Positions 23,882 through 35,056 of a stretch of DNA of 64,000 nucleotides are shown one piece after another. The translations under genes and the position numbers were made by a program. Numbering within the stretch: the first letter of the stretch is position 1; each line of letters opens with the position of its first letter. The notes under the pieces are model-generated. The model was not told the DNA's origin. It saw only the letters and a list, made by a program, of their open reading frames with translations, and did no database searches. Origin of the DNA: Ceratorhiza oryzae-sativae (Eukaryota > Basidiomycota > Agaricomycetes > Cantharellales > Ceratobasidiaceae); the NCBI GenBank assembly GCA_030998015.1, contig JARWMV010000010.1, forward strand, positions 62,001-126,000. Direction: 5' to 3'.

Positions 23882-25192
23882 TGTTATGGATCACTAACAT
23901 TTTTCTATTATTTTAGTCTGCTCTGCCAACCTCAAGCAATGCCTCTGTAATTTTTCTTGAAATTAAATGAATTTGTATGAATCTGAAATTGTACTATTTG
24001 TGTTCCATTAAATAGTACAAAATCTCCTCTGTCCAACGCATATTTTATCGTGATTTTATCTTAAGAACTCAGAGAGATATAGAGGTTGCAATATTTCCTC
24101 TTATCAGGAGATATTGATTACAACATCGCACTGCTCATATCTTGGCAACCGCTTACTCTATCGGATCGATCTTATGCTCTATCAATAGCTAATCTTCGGC
24201 AGTATCTGCTGCCCGAAGATCATTGCAATCCACCAGATCCTCGCGCCGGAATGGCCCGAAGATCGTTAGAATCTTACTGGACCATCAATCAAGATCTAAT
24301 GACTCCAGTGAGTCAGGAGAGCCTTCCAAATTGATCCAGAAGCTTCTATGACTCACTTTATGACTCACTGAGATGTAGCCTCCATTCATTACATGTATAT
24401 ACTATGATAATATGATCCACAAGCCAATAGCAGGTCTCAGGTGCATCAATGCCTTTGATCCACACCCTGTCTATACTCTCATATCCTATACTGGGCTAGG
24501 GTGTACCCCAAGTATAGCAGTACCCTCTTTTGATGATTGCACTGGCATGCATGCATCTATTTGGCTCTGGAATGCCCTCCTCAGGGTATAAAAGGACCTC
24601 CTCTGAGGCCCTTCCAGACCACTTTCCCTCCTCTACTCAACCCAGACTGGTTATTGGTTTCTTTTTTCTCTTTCTATTTCTCTTGTCTGTGTGTGATTTC
24701 TTATATAACTAGTACTGAGGAATAAAGTACCATATTAGTTATATACTGTCTGATTCATTGTATCTTAAATACAGAGATATATAAGGATACAATATTGCCT
24801 GATTAAGCATATCATTAAGTACCAGCTATTAGAGGAAATCTAAGTACCTGTAGCTGAGGAAGTACATGCATTAGGCAGCCCACCATCTATCCTATAAGCT
24901 ATTGGTTAAGTCTAGTATTAAGATTAGTATCAGTTAGTCCAAGCAACTAGGGCTGAACTACATTTAAGATATCTAAGGGAACCTGACCATAGTAGTCTTG
25001 CTCTTTATACCTATAAATGAGTCAGTTTACACTGTGAAAGATTAAGTCTACCTTGAGTGTTACTTGATTGCATTGCAACTACTTAGAGCCTTCTTATTCT
25101 AGTCTAAGAAGTATTGAGTACAATTAGTGTATACTAACATATCTACTTTTTTCTTAAGCTCTAGATATTCTAGTGTACCCTGACCTGTAACA
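23882..25192 (+). repeat. A-family LTR, 3' LTR of A1
   Basis: A 1,311-bp LTR from TGTTATGGATCAC to CTGTAACA, preceded by the polypurine tract. TATA box at 24586-24595 and AATAAA at 24721-24726. It retains more CpG than the 5' LTR (for example around 24240-24265). Confidence 0.92.
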
Positions 25193-26215
25193 TAGCTTAT
25201 AGGATAGATGGTGGGCTGCCTAATCCATGTACTTCCGCAGCTACAGGTACTTAGATTTCCTCTAATAGCTGGTACTTAATGTCACACTCAATCAGGCAAT
25301 ATTGTATCTTTATATATCTCTGTATATAAGTTACAATGACTCAGACAGTAAATAACTAATATGATACTTTATTCCTCAGTACTAGTTATATTAGAAATCA
25401 CACACAGACAAGAGAAAAATAGAAAGAGAAAAGAAACCAATAACTGGCCTGGGTTGAGTAGAGGAGGGAAGGTGGTCTGGAAGGGCCTCAGAGGAGGTCC
25501 TTTTATACCCTGAGGAGGGCATTCCAGAGCCAAATAGATGCATGCATGCCAGTGCAATCATCAAAAGAGGGTACTGCTATACTTGGGGTACACCCTAGCC
25601 CAGTATAGGATAAGAGAGTATAGATAGGGTGTGGATCAAAGGCATTGATGCATCTGGGACCTGCTATTGGCTTGTAGATCATATTATCATAGTATATACA
25701 TGTGATGAACAGAGGCTACATCTCAGTGAGTCATAAAGTGAGTCAGAGAAGCTTCTGGATCAATTTGGAAGGCTCTCCTGACTGACTGGAGTCATTAGAT
25801 CTTGATTGATGGTCCAGTAAGATTCTAATGATCTTTGGGCCATTCTGGCATGAGGATCTGGTGGATTGTGATGATCTTTGGGCAGCAGATACTGCCGAAG
25901 ATTAGCTATCGATAGAGCATAAGATCGCTTTGATAGTAGAGTAAGCGGTTGCCAAGATATGAGCGGTGCGATGTTGTAATCAATATCGCCTGATAAGAGG
26001 AAATATCGCAACCTCTGTATCTCTCTGAGATCTTATTGTAAAAACTTAATAAAATATGCGTTGGAGAGCGGGAAATTTGTACTATTTAATGGAACGGACA
26101 ATAGTACAATTTGGAGCGCATACAAATTCAAGTATTTCACAATTAATTACAGAGGCATTGCTTGAGGTTGGCAGAGCAGACTAAAATAATAGGAAACTGT
26201 TAGTGATCCATAACA
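25193..26215 (-). repeat. Truncated A-family LTR (minus)
   Basis: Inverted relative to the A1 LTRs and abutting the 3' LTR of A1 directly. It lacks about 290 bases of its own 3' end and keeps its 5' end (ATCCATAACA on the plus strand, ending at 26215). Its likely target is the integrase C-terminus of C1. The head-to-head contact with A1 points to a rearrangement. Confidence 0.85.
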
Positions 26216-28391
26216 AAGACATTGTGGATCTTGATGCCTTCTGGGAGGTCCAGCCTGTATCATGTGAGCCTATGCACTCAGCAACTGGGAAGGGGCCATA
26301 TCGCTTGTGATCCAGCTTCTTGTTGGCTTGCTGAGACATGATATTTGTGCTCAGGAGCCAAACCTGCTCAGCAATGCTGAATTCCAGGTGAGATTTGCCT
26401 TTATCTGCTTGTTTGTTGTGTTCCTGTGTCCATTTGAGTGCAGTATTGACTTCCTGGATTTTCTGGTGGAGTTGCATAGCCCTGTCTGTCATCTGCCACA
26501 GCCACTCTGGTGGGTTGCAGAGATGGTGCAATGGCTGGGGAGCAACCATACACAATCTCAAATGGAGATTTGCCTGTTGCTTCACTTCAAGCGTTGTTGT
26601 GAGCAAATTCAGACAGAGGAAGCCAGTCTGCCCAATTTGTTTGCTTGTGTTTTTACCAAGGTGTGCAAGTAAGCCTCTACCCACTGATTCTTGATCTCAG
26701 TTTGCCCATCAATTTGTGGCTGATAGGCTGTAGAGAATTTGGGATTAATTTGGAGTGATTTGCAAAGAGCCTTCAGGAATCTGGCATTGAAAGATGGCCC
26801 TCTATCTGACAGAGTGGTTCTGGGAGTCCCATGCAGCTTCCAATCATGATGGAGAAACATCTCTACAACACCTTCTGCTGATGATCCTCTCTGCAAGGGA
26901 TCAGGTGTTTATCTTGGAGAAGTGGTCTACCATTGTCATAATGCTGTCAAAACCCATGGATTTTGGCAGCTTGACAATGAAATTATATGATATATTTTAC
27001 CAGGGACTGGCAGGAATAGGGAGCAGTTGTAGGGCAAAGTGTTTTTCAATCCCATTGCTCCTTTGGCAGATTTTGCAAGAATCAACATAGTAATTGACCT
27101 GGAAATTTGTAGCTGGCCAGTAGTAGTGTCAGGATAACAGCTCCAGAGTATGTGTGCATCCTTAATGCCCAGCAGCTGGAGAATCATGGAAATGAGACAA
27201 TACACTTAGTGTGATGTCAGGCTCATCAGGGACAACAACTCTTCCCTGATAGAGCGAAACTCCATCCTCCTGCATTGCATAACATTTGAACTTTGCTGCC
27301 ACAGATTGGGGCATGTTCTCTGCACTAGAGACGGCAGAGATAATCACTTCCAGGCTAGGATCCTCTGGCAGGACATCTTTGATGTGGGAAATAAGCAGGG
27401 CTGACATATCTGCTGCCTTGCCAACAAATAGGTGTTCTGGAAGCATGATTTGTGGCTCAGGCTCTGAAGGGATGTGATCCAGCTGCTGTGAGAGAGCATC
27501 TGGTTTCTCTGATTGTTTACCAAGCCTGTGTTCAATTAGACAATTACAGGAGGTCAGGGTGAGGTGCCAGCACACATGTCATCTGTTAAAGTTTATTGAA
27601 GTCTTCAAGTTCTGCATATTCTTGTGATCTGTCAAGACAGTGACCAGGTGTCCTATTCCTTCCAGGAAAATGTGCCAGGGTTCAAATGAACAAATGATAG
27701 CCAACAGTTCCTTGTCATGAGTACTGTAATTGAGATCTGCAAGGGAGAGCTTGCTGAGATGAAGGCTACAGGGTGCATGTGTCCATCCACCTGTCACTGA
27801 GACAGCACAGCCACCACTTCATCCTCATTTGGGTGTGCCAGCACAGGTTCTGAAGAAATTGCCTGTCTGATCCCATCAAAGGCTGGTTGCTTCTGTTCTC
27901 CCCAATCCCTGACCAGATATTCAAATAGCCCATATTTGGTGTGGAATGCTGTTTTCAACTTGTCCCATTCCTTGATGTGCCCATCGTTGTATCCAGAGTG
28001 CAAATCCAGCTTGGTGAAGATCTTTGTACATTGGAGCTTTTCAAACAGCTCATCCCTATGCAGCAGTGCTTAGCATTCCTTGATGGTGATACTATTCAGG
28101 TGTTCATAGTCAACCACCAGTTGCAGGCAGCCATCAGCCTTCTTGACAAACATTACTGGAGCACCTGCAGGGAGGTGTTGGGATGGATCTTGCCGCTTGT
28201 GAGCTCTATATCGATATGCTCCCTGAGCGCAGCTGTCTCAGCTAGTGTCATTGGGCAGATAGGACCCCAAGGAACATCCGTGCTGTCTTACGGAGGAATT
28301 GAACAATCATAGGGCCAGTAAGGGGGTAGAGAAGTAAAGAACTCTTCCCCATACGTGTTTTGGAACTTGTGAAACTCAGGAGAGATTTCCA
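26216..28391 (-). pseudogene. C1 pol remnant with RT core deleted
   Basis: Minus-strand Ty3/gypsy pol of family C. From its start to its end: RT amino-terminal part (about 28391-28010), RNase H remnant (27797-27579, DHKNMQNLKTSINF), linker and integrase zinc region (27575-27162), integrase core (26940-26600, SDRGPSFNARFL and YQPQIDGQTE), and C-terminal part to 26216. The sequence jumps from FEYLV straight to RDWGEQKQPAFDGIRQA near 27900. In related copies the same FEYLV is followed by MPFGLTNAP and the catalytic YLDD region, so the RT palm is deleted. Several further stops and frameshifts occur. It is non-functional. Confidence 0.8.
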
Positions 28392-28935
28392 TGTCACAAC
28401 TGATGACTTGTAGATGGTTGGGATGAGAACTGAGCCTTTAAAAGTAGAGATGTTGTGCCAGAATTCCTGCATTCTGGCATCAAGTGTAACTCAATTTCAG
28501 AAGCAGCTCAAAAGTGCTGATTGGTAAGCTGATGGAATAAAGTTACCCTTGATGCCAGAATGCAGGAGTTCTGGCATAACATCTCTATTTAAAAGTACTG
28601 CAGAGGAACTCTGAGGGAAGTCAGGTGGTCTGAGAGCAGAAAGTGAAGTGAAACGACAAGGTGAAGCACTCTGGAGAGCAGAGATGCTTCACATACTTGC
28701 TTAAATACTATTCTATGCCAATATTGCAAGCGATGCGTAACTACAAGCAAGGGCTAATACAGTACAAGCAACAGGAAGTGAATCTAAGCAAATATAAGTG
28801 AGGCAAGCAGGAACAAGCAAGAATGGAAGAACATGTACAAGCATACGTGGCAAGAGGCAGCAAAAATCAAAGAAATGAGCAAGGAATATTGCGATCGGAG
28901 TAACTAAGCATGTCATGAGCAAGGCTTGTGTGACA
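28392..28935 (-). repeat. Solo C-family LTR containing a MITE
   Basis: Starts TGTCACAACTG and ends TGTGACA. A perfect 5-bp target duplication TTCCA lies at 28387-28391 and 28936-28940. It splits C1 between protease and RT and itself carries the MITE at 28445-28587. Confidence 0.9.
28445..28587. mobile_element. hAT-type MITE (subtype b), 143 bp
   Basis: The ends TAGAGATGTTGTGCCAGAAT are inverted at the right end, and the homology continues through GCATTCTGGCATCAAG. A perfect 8-bp duplication TTTAAAAG lies at 28437-28444 and 28588-28595. Inserted in the solo C-LTR. Confidence 0.92.
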
Positions 28936-31213
28936 TTCCAGAGTGTTTGTAATTTCTACATTCTTCCTAGAGATTATTTCTGGAAGTCTGAAGGTCATGT
29001 TTGTCCAGTCCATGTCACGATTGACCTGATGCAACAAGGGGAGTCCCAGAATGATGTTCCTGTCACCAAGAGGGAGACAAAAGAATTTTGCAGTGAAGGA
29101 ATGCGCTTGTGCAGTGAATTTGAGGGTGCATTTGAAGCACACCAATTTCATGACTTCTTTGCCATTAATCCCAACAACGTGTTGCAGGGTATTGAGTTCT
29201 GAGAGGGGAATAGATAGACAATGCACATGTTGAGGGTTAATAAAATTTGCTAGGATCCAGAGTCAATAAAAGCTGAATGAGAGCCTGTGATTGCCTCAAT
29301 GTCAAGAGTTATTGGGAGAGAGGATTTGGATTGAATTGCACAACAGATTGGTGGTTTTGACTACATAGGGGGAGGTATTGCAGGACCAGACACAGGTAAA
29401 ATGTGCTGCATAAGGCTTTTCTCGATTCTGTAGGTTCCTCTTGATCAATTAAGCTTCTAACCTTCCCTGAGACTTGCTTAGGATCTTTTTCAGCTTTGAG
29501 CTTCCAGCCATTGGGGCAGCTTTCAAACTTATGACCAGAATTGCTGCATTTGGGCATTGTCCTGCCTTCCTGTGCTTCTCCTGGATCTCTGCAGTCACAA
29601 AGCTGCCTGATCTTGCATTCATGGGTTTAGAGGGGCCTGGCGATGAGGAGTTGGAGGTTGACTGCATTTCTTTGCATGCCTCAAAGAGTGTGTTATCAAC
29701 AAGACAGGCACTACTCATCAGCTCATCCAAATTGGTGATGCTCCTGCCAATGGTGTGCTCAATCAGCTTGCTGTGGACAAAGGGCTTGAGAACTTGGCGG
29801 AATCGAGCCATTAGAGCGCTGTCAGACCATTCCAGCTCTCCTGCAATGACCCTAAGCTCTGTGGCAAAGTTGCTGGCAGAGCCTGTTTGTTTCAGCTTGT
29901 TGATTCAGCGCTCAGTAACCAATTGGCCAGGAATCTGGATTCAAATGCTTCCCAACTGTTAATAAGTGGATCCTGGTCTCCCCCAAGTAGTTCATTGAGG
30001 TAGTATTGGCCCCATTGTTTGGGGATGCCCTCCTTAAGGTTCATCATTACATACATGATCCTGGAATTGTATGTATGTGGGAAAGCTGGAGAGGTTTGCA
30101 ATGAAGTATGTTTTGCAGTCAAGGATGAATGACTTTGCTGCATTCCCCTTCCTGCCACTGTACTTATCTGGGGCAGGAATCTTTGACTTTGGCTGAAGGG
30201 GGGCTGGGGTGTGTGTTGCTGCATGCACAGCTTGCTCCAGAGGACATGTGAGGGCATGGGTGAGGACTTTGGCATTGTTATTTATGGTACATACTTCCTC
30301 TTGCTATTTTGTCTCTTGCTCATGTGTGGAAGTCTAACGCAGGCCATCAGCACTGAAAGGGATGGCTTGTGGGGGTGAATTGGTGTGCAAGGGATTTCTG
30401 CGATCACTGGGGTGGTGCAGAAGGTCACTTTGCTTGGCTGGGAGGGTGTGGATGTTCCACTGGGGTTGAACTCCAGCACACTTTGCTCTGCTAAACTCCT
30501 AGGTGCGTGTGTACGTTGTGTATCGTCCTCCTCTGTGATGGCTTCTGCCTTGAACTGCCTGAGTAAGCCTGAGGGATCTTCTGACCCAAATCTGGTCGGG
30601 ATGGTGCGGTCTCTGTATTCTGGTCCAGTGCCCAGTATTGGTTTGGGTGTGTTTTCTCCAGCTGGGGTGCTTGAGCAGACTGGAGTGTGTTGTTCTGGTT
30701 CCTTCACAAGCCTGCTGATGTCTTGATGCCTTTCTGTGAGAGCAGACATGACCCTTGCCTACAATGCATGAATCTTGCTGTTGCGATTGTTGCGTAGCAA
30801 TTCTAGCATCCCATGGAGCGCTGGGGCTTCAAAGCTGTCGCTCCTGGTGCCATTGAGATAGTTGGAGAGACAACCTAGTTTTTGACAGTCTCCTGGACCA
30901 TAAAGAGAGGCCTGTGCACTTTCTGAGGATGTTGTGGTGCCTGGTGCACTCCCTACTGGTGCAAGAGATGCAGCTGGGAGTAGCGGGGAGTTCCTGGCTG
31001 ATGAAGTGGCCAATGTGGAGTGTTGTTTGGACATGCTGTCACAGGTGCAGTATTAGTGCCTTGAGTTGTGGGTGTAGGTAATAACAATATGCTGATATGT
31101 CCAAGATGTGGGTGGCAAGCTGTTTATATGCTTGCACACAGTGACATTAGAATGGATGGTGGGGAATCAAGTCCAGAGTGATGAGGCAACAGCCTGATAA
31201 GAGTGCTTTACAA
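28936..31213 (-). pseudogene. C1 gag and protease remnant
   Basis: Gag of family C, minus strand, from MSKQHSTLATSSARNS (31034) through a Pro/Thr-rich region with one in-frame stop near 30760. The capsid part (about 30275-29820, with IPKQWGQYYLNELLGG) and the zinc knuckle CSNSGHKFESC near 29540 follow. The protease-like domain (29226-28936) contains LPLGDRNIILGLPLLHQ. Frameshifts near 29850 and 29550 break it. Bases 31035-31213 are the leader next to the truncated LTR. Gag would form particles and the protease would process them. Confidence 0.75.
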
Positions 31214-31461
31214 TATTACAACCGACAATGTGTAGACAGCTGGGGAACTCCCTAGATGGGAATACTGAGATCTGGGAGCAGTGAAAAGTGTGAATAGCCA
31301 AGGTCAAGTGCTCTGGAGACTAGAGACACTGCACGGACTTACTTAAATACTATTTCGGACAAAAATGGCAAGTGACACGGAAGCACAAGCAATGGCTAGT
31401 GCAGAACAAGCGACAGGAAGCAAGTATAAGGAATGATAAGTGAGAATAGGCAAGGGCACGC
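31214..31461 (-). repeat. Truncated C-family LTR
   Basis: Begins TATTACAACCGACAATG where intact copies have TGTCACAAC, so the G and C of the end have become A and T. It is probably the 5' LTR of C1. It is cut at 31461, where an inverted LTR starts. Confidence 0.75.
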
Positions 31462-31839
31462 TGTCATGAGCTTTGCTCCTGACATGTTATTGATTTAATT
31501 TGTGATATCTCTCTTGTGTCCTAGATTTTGCCTGCTATTTGCAACGTGTACTTGTGCATGTGCTTCTGTTTTTGCCTACTCTAGCTTATCTGCTTGCCCT
31601 TGCCTATTCTTGCTTATCCTTGCCTATACTCACTTCCTGTTGCTTGTACTGCGCTAGCCATTGCTTGTACTTGCATGTCACTTGCCATTTTTGTCCAAAA
31701 TAGTAGTTAAGCAAGTCTGTGAAGTGTCTCTGGTCTCTACAGCACTTTACCTTGGCTATTCACCCTTTTCACTGCTCTAAGAACTCAGTAATCCACTCTA
31801 GGGAGTCCCCCAGCCAGCTACACATTGGCGGTTGTGACA
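31462..31839 (+). repeat. C-family LTR in inverted orientation
   Basis: A full-length plus-strand copy running from TGTCATGAGC to GGTTGTGACA. It abuts a truncated minus-strand copy, giving a head-to-head LTR pair that could fold back. No matching 5-bp duplication was found. Confidence 0.8.
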
Positions 31840-31933
31840 AGATATACTTCCAGGGACTGGATGGAATGGGGAGAGGCTGTATGGCAAAGTGTTTTCATAC
31901 CCCTTGCTCCTTTGACAGATTTAGCAAGAGTCT
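31840..31933 (-). pseudogene. C-family integrase scrap
   Basis: About 95 bases similar to the region just upstream of the integrase zinc domain in C3 (36466-36560), for example CTCCTTTGACAGATTT. It is too short and damaged to translate meaningfully. Confidence 0.5.
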
Positions 31934-32265
31934 ACAGTTCAGAACCGACAACTTGTAAATAGCTGGGAGAATCCAAGGGGGGGATTATAGGCTCTGAGAG
32001 TTGTGGGTTGGGTGAACAGACAAGGTAAAGCGCTCTGGAGTCCAGAGATGATTCACAGATTTGCTTAAATACCATTGCAGGTTAATGTGACAGGCAACAC
32101 ATAAGTACAAGCAAGGGATAGCACAGTAAAACTAACATGAAGCAAAGATAAGCAAGTATAAACCAGAACAGGTGAGGATAGGCAAGACAAGCAAGAACAG
32201 GCAAAAATGGAAGCATGTGCACAAGTACATGTTGCATGGAGCGTGCAAAAACAAGGAAATGAGAG
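31934..32265 (-). repeat. Truncated C-family LTR
   Basis: Recognisable from CGACAACTTGTAAATAGCTG through the CTTAAATACCATTGCAG core. It lacks the outer end, because pol sequence starts at 32266. Confidence 0.7.
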
Positions 32266-33534
32266 GTGTTCTGGAAGCATTATCTGAGTCTTTGGTGGGA
32301 TGTGATCCAGCCACCATCAGAGTGCATCTGGTTTTTCCAACTGTTTACCTGTCCTGGGTTCAACAACAAAGTTGTAGGATGCCAGGGTGTGGTGCCAGTG
32401 TGCATACTGTCTATTACAGTTCTTGGAAGTTTTCCAGTTCTCCAGATTCTTGTGATCAGTCAACACAGTGACTGGGTGCTTTGTTCCTTCCAGGAAAATG
32501 CACCAATGTTCAAAGGAGCAAAGTATGGTTAGTAGTTGCTTGTCATGAATGTTGTAATTAAGCTCTGCAGGGAGAAGCTGGCAGACATGAAGGCTGCGGG
32601 ATGCATGTGTCCATCAGCCTGTTGTTGAGACAGCACAGCACCTGTTGCGTTGCCAGAAGAACCAGTTTCTTGAAGACAGGGTCCATCCTCATTTGGGTGT
32701 GCTATCACAGGTTCCAATGAAATTGCCTGTTTGATGCCATCAAATGCTGCTTGCTGCTCTTCTCCCCAATGCCACTGGGTGAAGACTTGTGGAAGGGCAT
32801 GCAGTGGCCTTGCCAACTGGCTGAAATCTGCAATGAAGCAACGGTGGAAGTATGCACATCCAAGGCAACTCTGCACTTGTTTCAGAGTAAGAGGAGCTGG
32901 ACATTTGATAATTGCCTTGACCTTCTCCTTCTCCATTGAGATTCCTTCAGGAGTAATCACCAAGTCAATGTAGTAACTGTGGTGAATGCAAAATGGCACT
33001 CGGAATGGTTGCAGAATTGGTAATGCTTCTCTCAACGTGTGGGAACCTTCTTGACATTTTCCACATGCTCCTCTTTGTTGTTTGAGAAGATCAGAATGTT
33101 GTCCAGGTAAGCAATGACAAAGATATCCAAGAGGTCCCTGAACATGTCATTGATGAAACACTAGAACACAGCAGGCACCTTTGTGAAGCTGAATGGCATG
33201 ATCAGGTATTCAAACAGCCCATATTTGGTGTGGAATGCTGTTTTCCACTTGTCACCCTTGTTAATGTGCACATGGTTGTATCCTGAATGCAAATCCAGCT
33301 TGATGAAGATCTTTGCACATCAGAGCCTCTCAATCACCTCATCCTGATGCAGCAGTGCATGGCGGTCCTTGATGGTGATATTGTTGAGGCACCAATAGTC
33401 ACCAGAGAAGTTGCAGAATGGTATCCCAGTCACCAAGAGGGAGACAAAAGAATGTTGCAGTGAAGGAATGTGTTGTACAGTGAATTTGAGGGTGCATTTG
33501 AAGCAGACCAAATCCCTGACTTCTTTGCCATTAA
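32266..33534 (-). pseudogene. C2 fragment: RT/RNase H fused to protease
   Basis: Family C pol, minus strand. RNase H to RT sequences (33035-32530, with VKAIIKCPAPLTLKQVQSCL and WHWGEEQQAAFDGIKQAI) are followed upstream by RT N-terminal residues. These join directly to protease sequence near 33410 (LLVTGIPFCN), so the segment between protease and RT is lost. Several frameshifts are present. The right end is cut at 33534, where a C-LTR begins. Confidence 0.7.
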
Positions 33535-33926
33535 TTTTACAACCAACAGCTTGTAAGCAGTTAGGATGAGGCCTGAGCTTTTGAGAGTACTTCAAAAGAG
33601 CTCTTGGGCATAGCCAGACACTCTGAGAGTATAATGGGAAGCAGAACAACAAGGTGAAGTGCTCTGGAGAGCAGAGACACTTCAGATACTTGCTTAAATA
33701 CCATGTGGGGCCAATATTGCAAGCAACGCATAACTACAAGCAACAGCTAACACAGCACAGACAACAGGAAGTGAATCTAAGCAAGGATCAGCAAGGCAAG
33801 CAGGAACAAGCACAAATGGAAGCACATGTACAAGCATATGCAGCAGGAAGCAGGGAAAATCAAAGAACTGAGGGAGGAATATCACAATTGGAATCACTAA
33901 GTGTGTCAGGAGCAAGGCTTGCAACA
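33535..33926 (-). repeat. Degenerate C-family LTR
   Basis: Starts TTTTACAACC where the family has TGTCACAAC, and ends GCTTGCAACA. It keeps the CTTAAATACC core and AGCAAGGC end region. Confidence 0.7.
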
Positions 33927-34698
33927 TTGCCCCCCTGTTTTGACCACAATGGAAGATCAACCGGGGCACGCCTCACACAAGGAGAGCATCTTCTCCCAAT
34001 CCTCCATTGTCAACTCAGCATATTCCTTCATGGCTCCACTGTCATCCCCTCTGCTCCTGGTCCAGGTCCATGAATCTGCCATTTGCACCTCCAGCGTTTT
34101 TGCCTCTTGCGGATACAGAAGGGACAAGTCTCTAAAGCAGGCAACCAGCTTGTCTTAAGTGGCAGGCTCTGGAACCTGCCAGTAGTTGTGACAATTGGAG
34201 TGGCACTGCATCATCTAGGCAAAAGAGGAGCAGTCTGCAGCAATGAAATGCAGCCAGCAGTAGTAAGTGCCAGTTGCAAGCAACTTGGGAGCATCCTTGC
34301 TGTGGAGATCCAGCCAGGATAGGAACCCAAAGCAGGGTTGCTTGTAGACACCTCTGCTGGTCCAACAGTGGGCTGTGCAGGTGTGATGGCTCATTAGGTC
34401 ACCTGAGAAGGCATCCTCCTGTCCCAGGCAGTTGAGTAAGACCTTGAGGATCGTGCATATCTGTTGGTTGATGTCAGCAATGTGGTTGAACTTGATGTGC
34501 AGTGACATGGTGGTTTGGAAGTGTATAGTGCAGGGAGGAGCAGAATTGGGAGTGAGAGAGGCAGCAGCAGAGTGAAATATCCCAAAACGGGCAGTTTTAG
34601 ACTAGCTGCTCCATTGCCCCACCCTCCTTCTTTTAGCTGGGAGTCTGCTCACAGGAACAGGGTCTCCAGGCGCCAGAGAATCCAGGTGGTTCACCTAA

Positions 34699-35056
34699 TG
34701 TCACAACTGACAACTTGTAGATGGCTGGGAGAATCAATAGATGGGAATACTGAGACTCAGAGAAGTGGAAAGGGTGAATAGACAAGGTACAGCACTCTGT
34801 TGACAAGAGACACTTCACAGACTTGCTTAAATACTATCTGGTCCTAATATGACAAGTGACGCATAAAGACAAGCAACAGGAAGCAAATATAAGCAATTAT
34901 AAGCAAAAACAGGCAAGGACAAGCAAGAAAAGCAAGAGCGGGTAAAAATGGAAGCAGATCCACAAGTACATGTTGCAAGAAGCTGGCAAAATCGAGGAAA
35001 CATGTGAGAGATAGCACAAATCAAATCAATAAAATGTCAGGAGCAAGGTTGTGACA
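34699..35056 (-). repeat. C-family LTR
   Basis: A clean 358-bp copy with TGTCACAAC and GTTGTGACA at its ends, which are themselves inverted repeats. It abuts a chromodomain-coding end of C3 on the right. Confidence 0.85.

Larger units (their letters stand above)
10785..25192 (+). mobile_element. LTR retrotransposon A1 (Ty3/gypsy chromovirus with accessory genes)
   Basis: A 14.4-kb element with order LTR, gag, protease-RT-RNase H-integrase-chromodomain, three accessory genes, polypurine tract (23868-23881, run of seven G), LTR. The LTRs begin TGTTA and end TAACA. A candidate primer-binding site TGGTGAAGCGACC lies at 12088-12100, one base after the 5' LTR. The expected 5-bp target duplication is absent: CAATT on the left, TAGCT on the right. 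Thus the two ends may come from different insertions or a rearrangement. gag and pol carry frameshifts, so A1 is not autonomous today. Confidence 0.9.
33535..35056 (-). mobile_element. Short C-family LTR element (possible non-autonomous unit)
   Basis: Two C-LTRs in the same orientation (33535-33926 and 34699-35056) flank only 772 bases. A purine-rich tract (AACAGGGGGGCAA on the minus strand) touches the left LTR as a polypurine tract should. The internal part holds a broken gag-like frame (34508-34215, starting MSLHIKFNHIADINQQIC). No matching target duplication was found, and its neighbours are different parts of C elements. It may therefore be a deletion product rather than a true small element. 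Confidence 0.5.

Noticed and set aside
24086..24334. An 82-codon frame that stays open in several A-family LTRs
   Set aside because: It starts from TTG, lies across LTR sequence upstream of the TATA box, and has no domain. It remains open mainly because the LTR copies are similar.
24537..24725. A 62-codon frame repeated in three A-LTRs
   Set aside because: It overlaps the TATA box and poly(A) signal region, so it is regulatory sequence rather than a gene.
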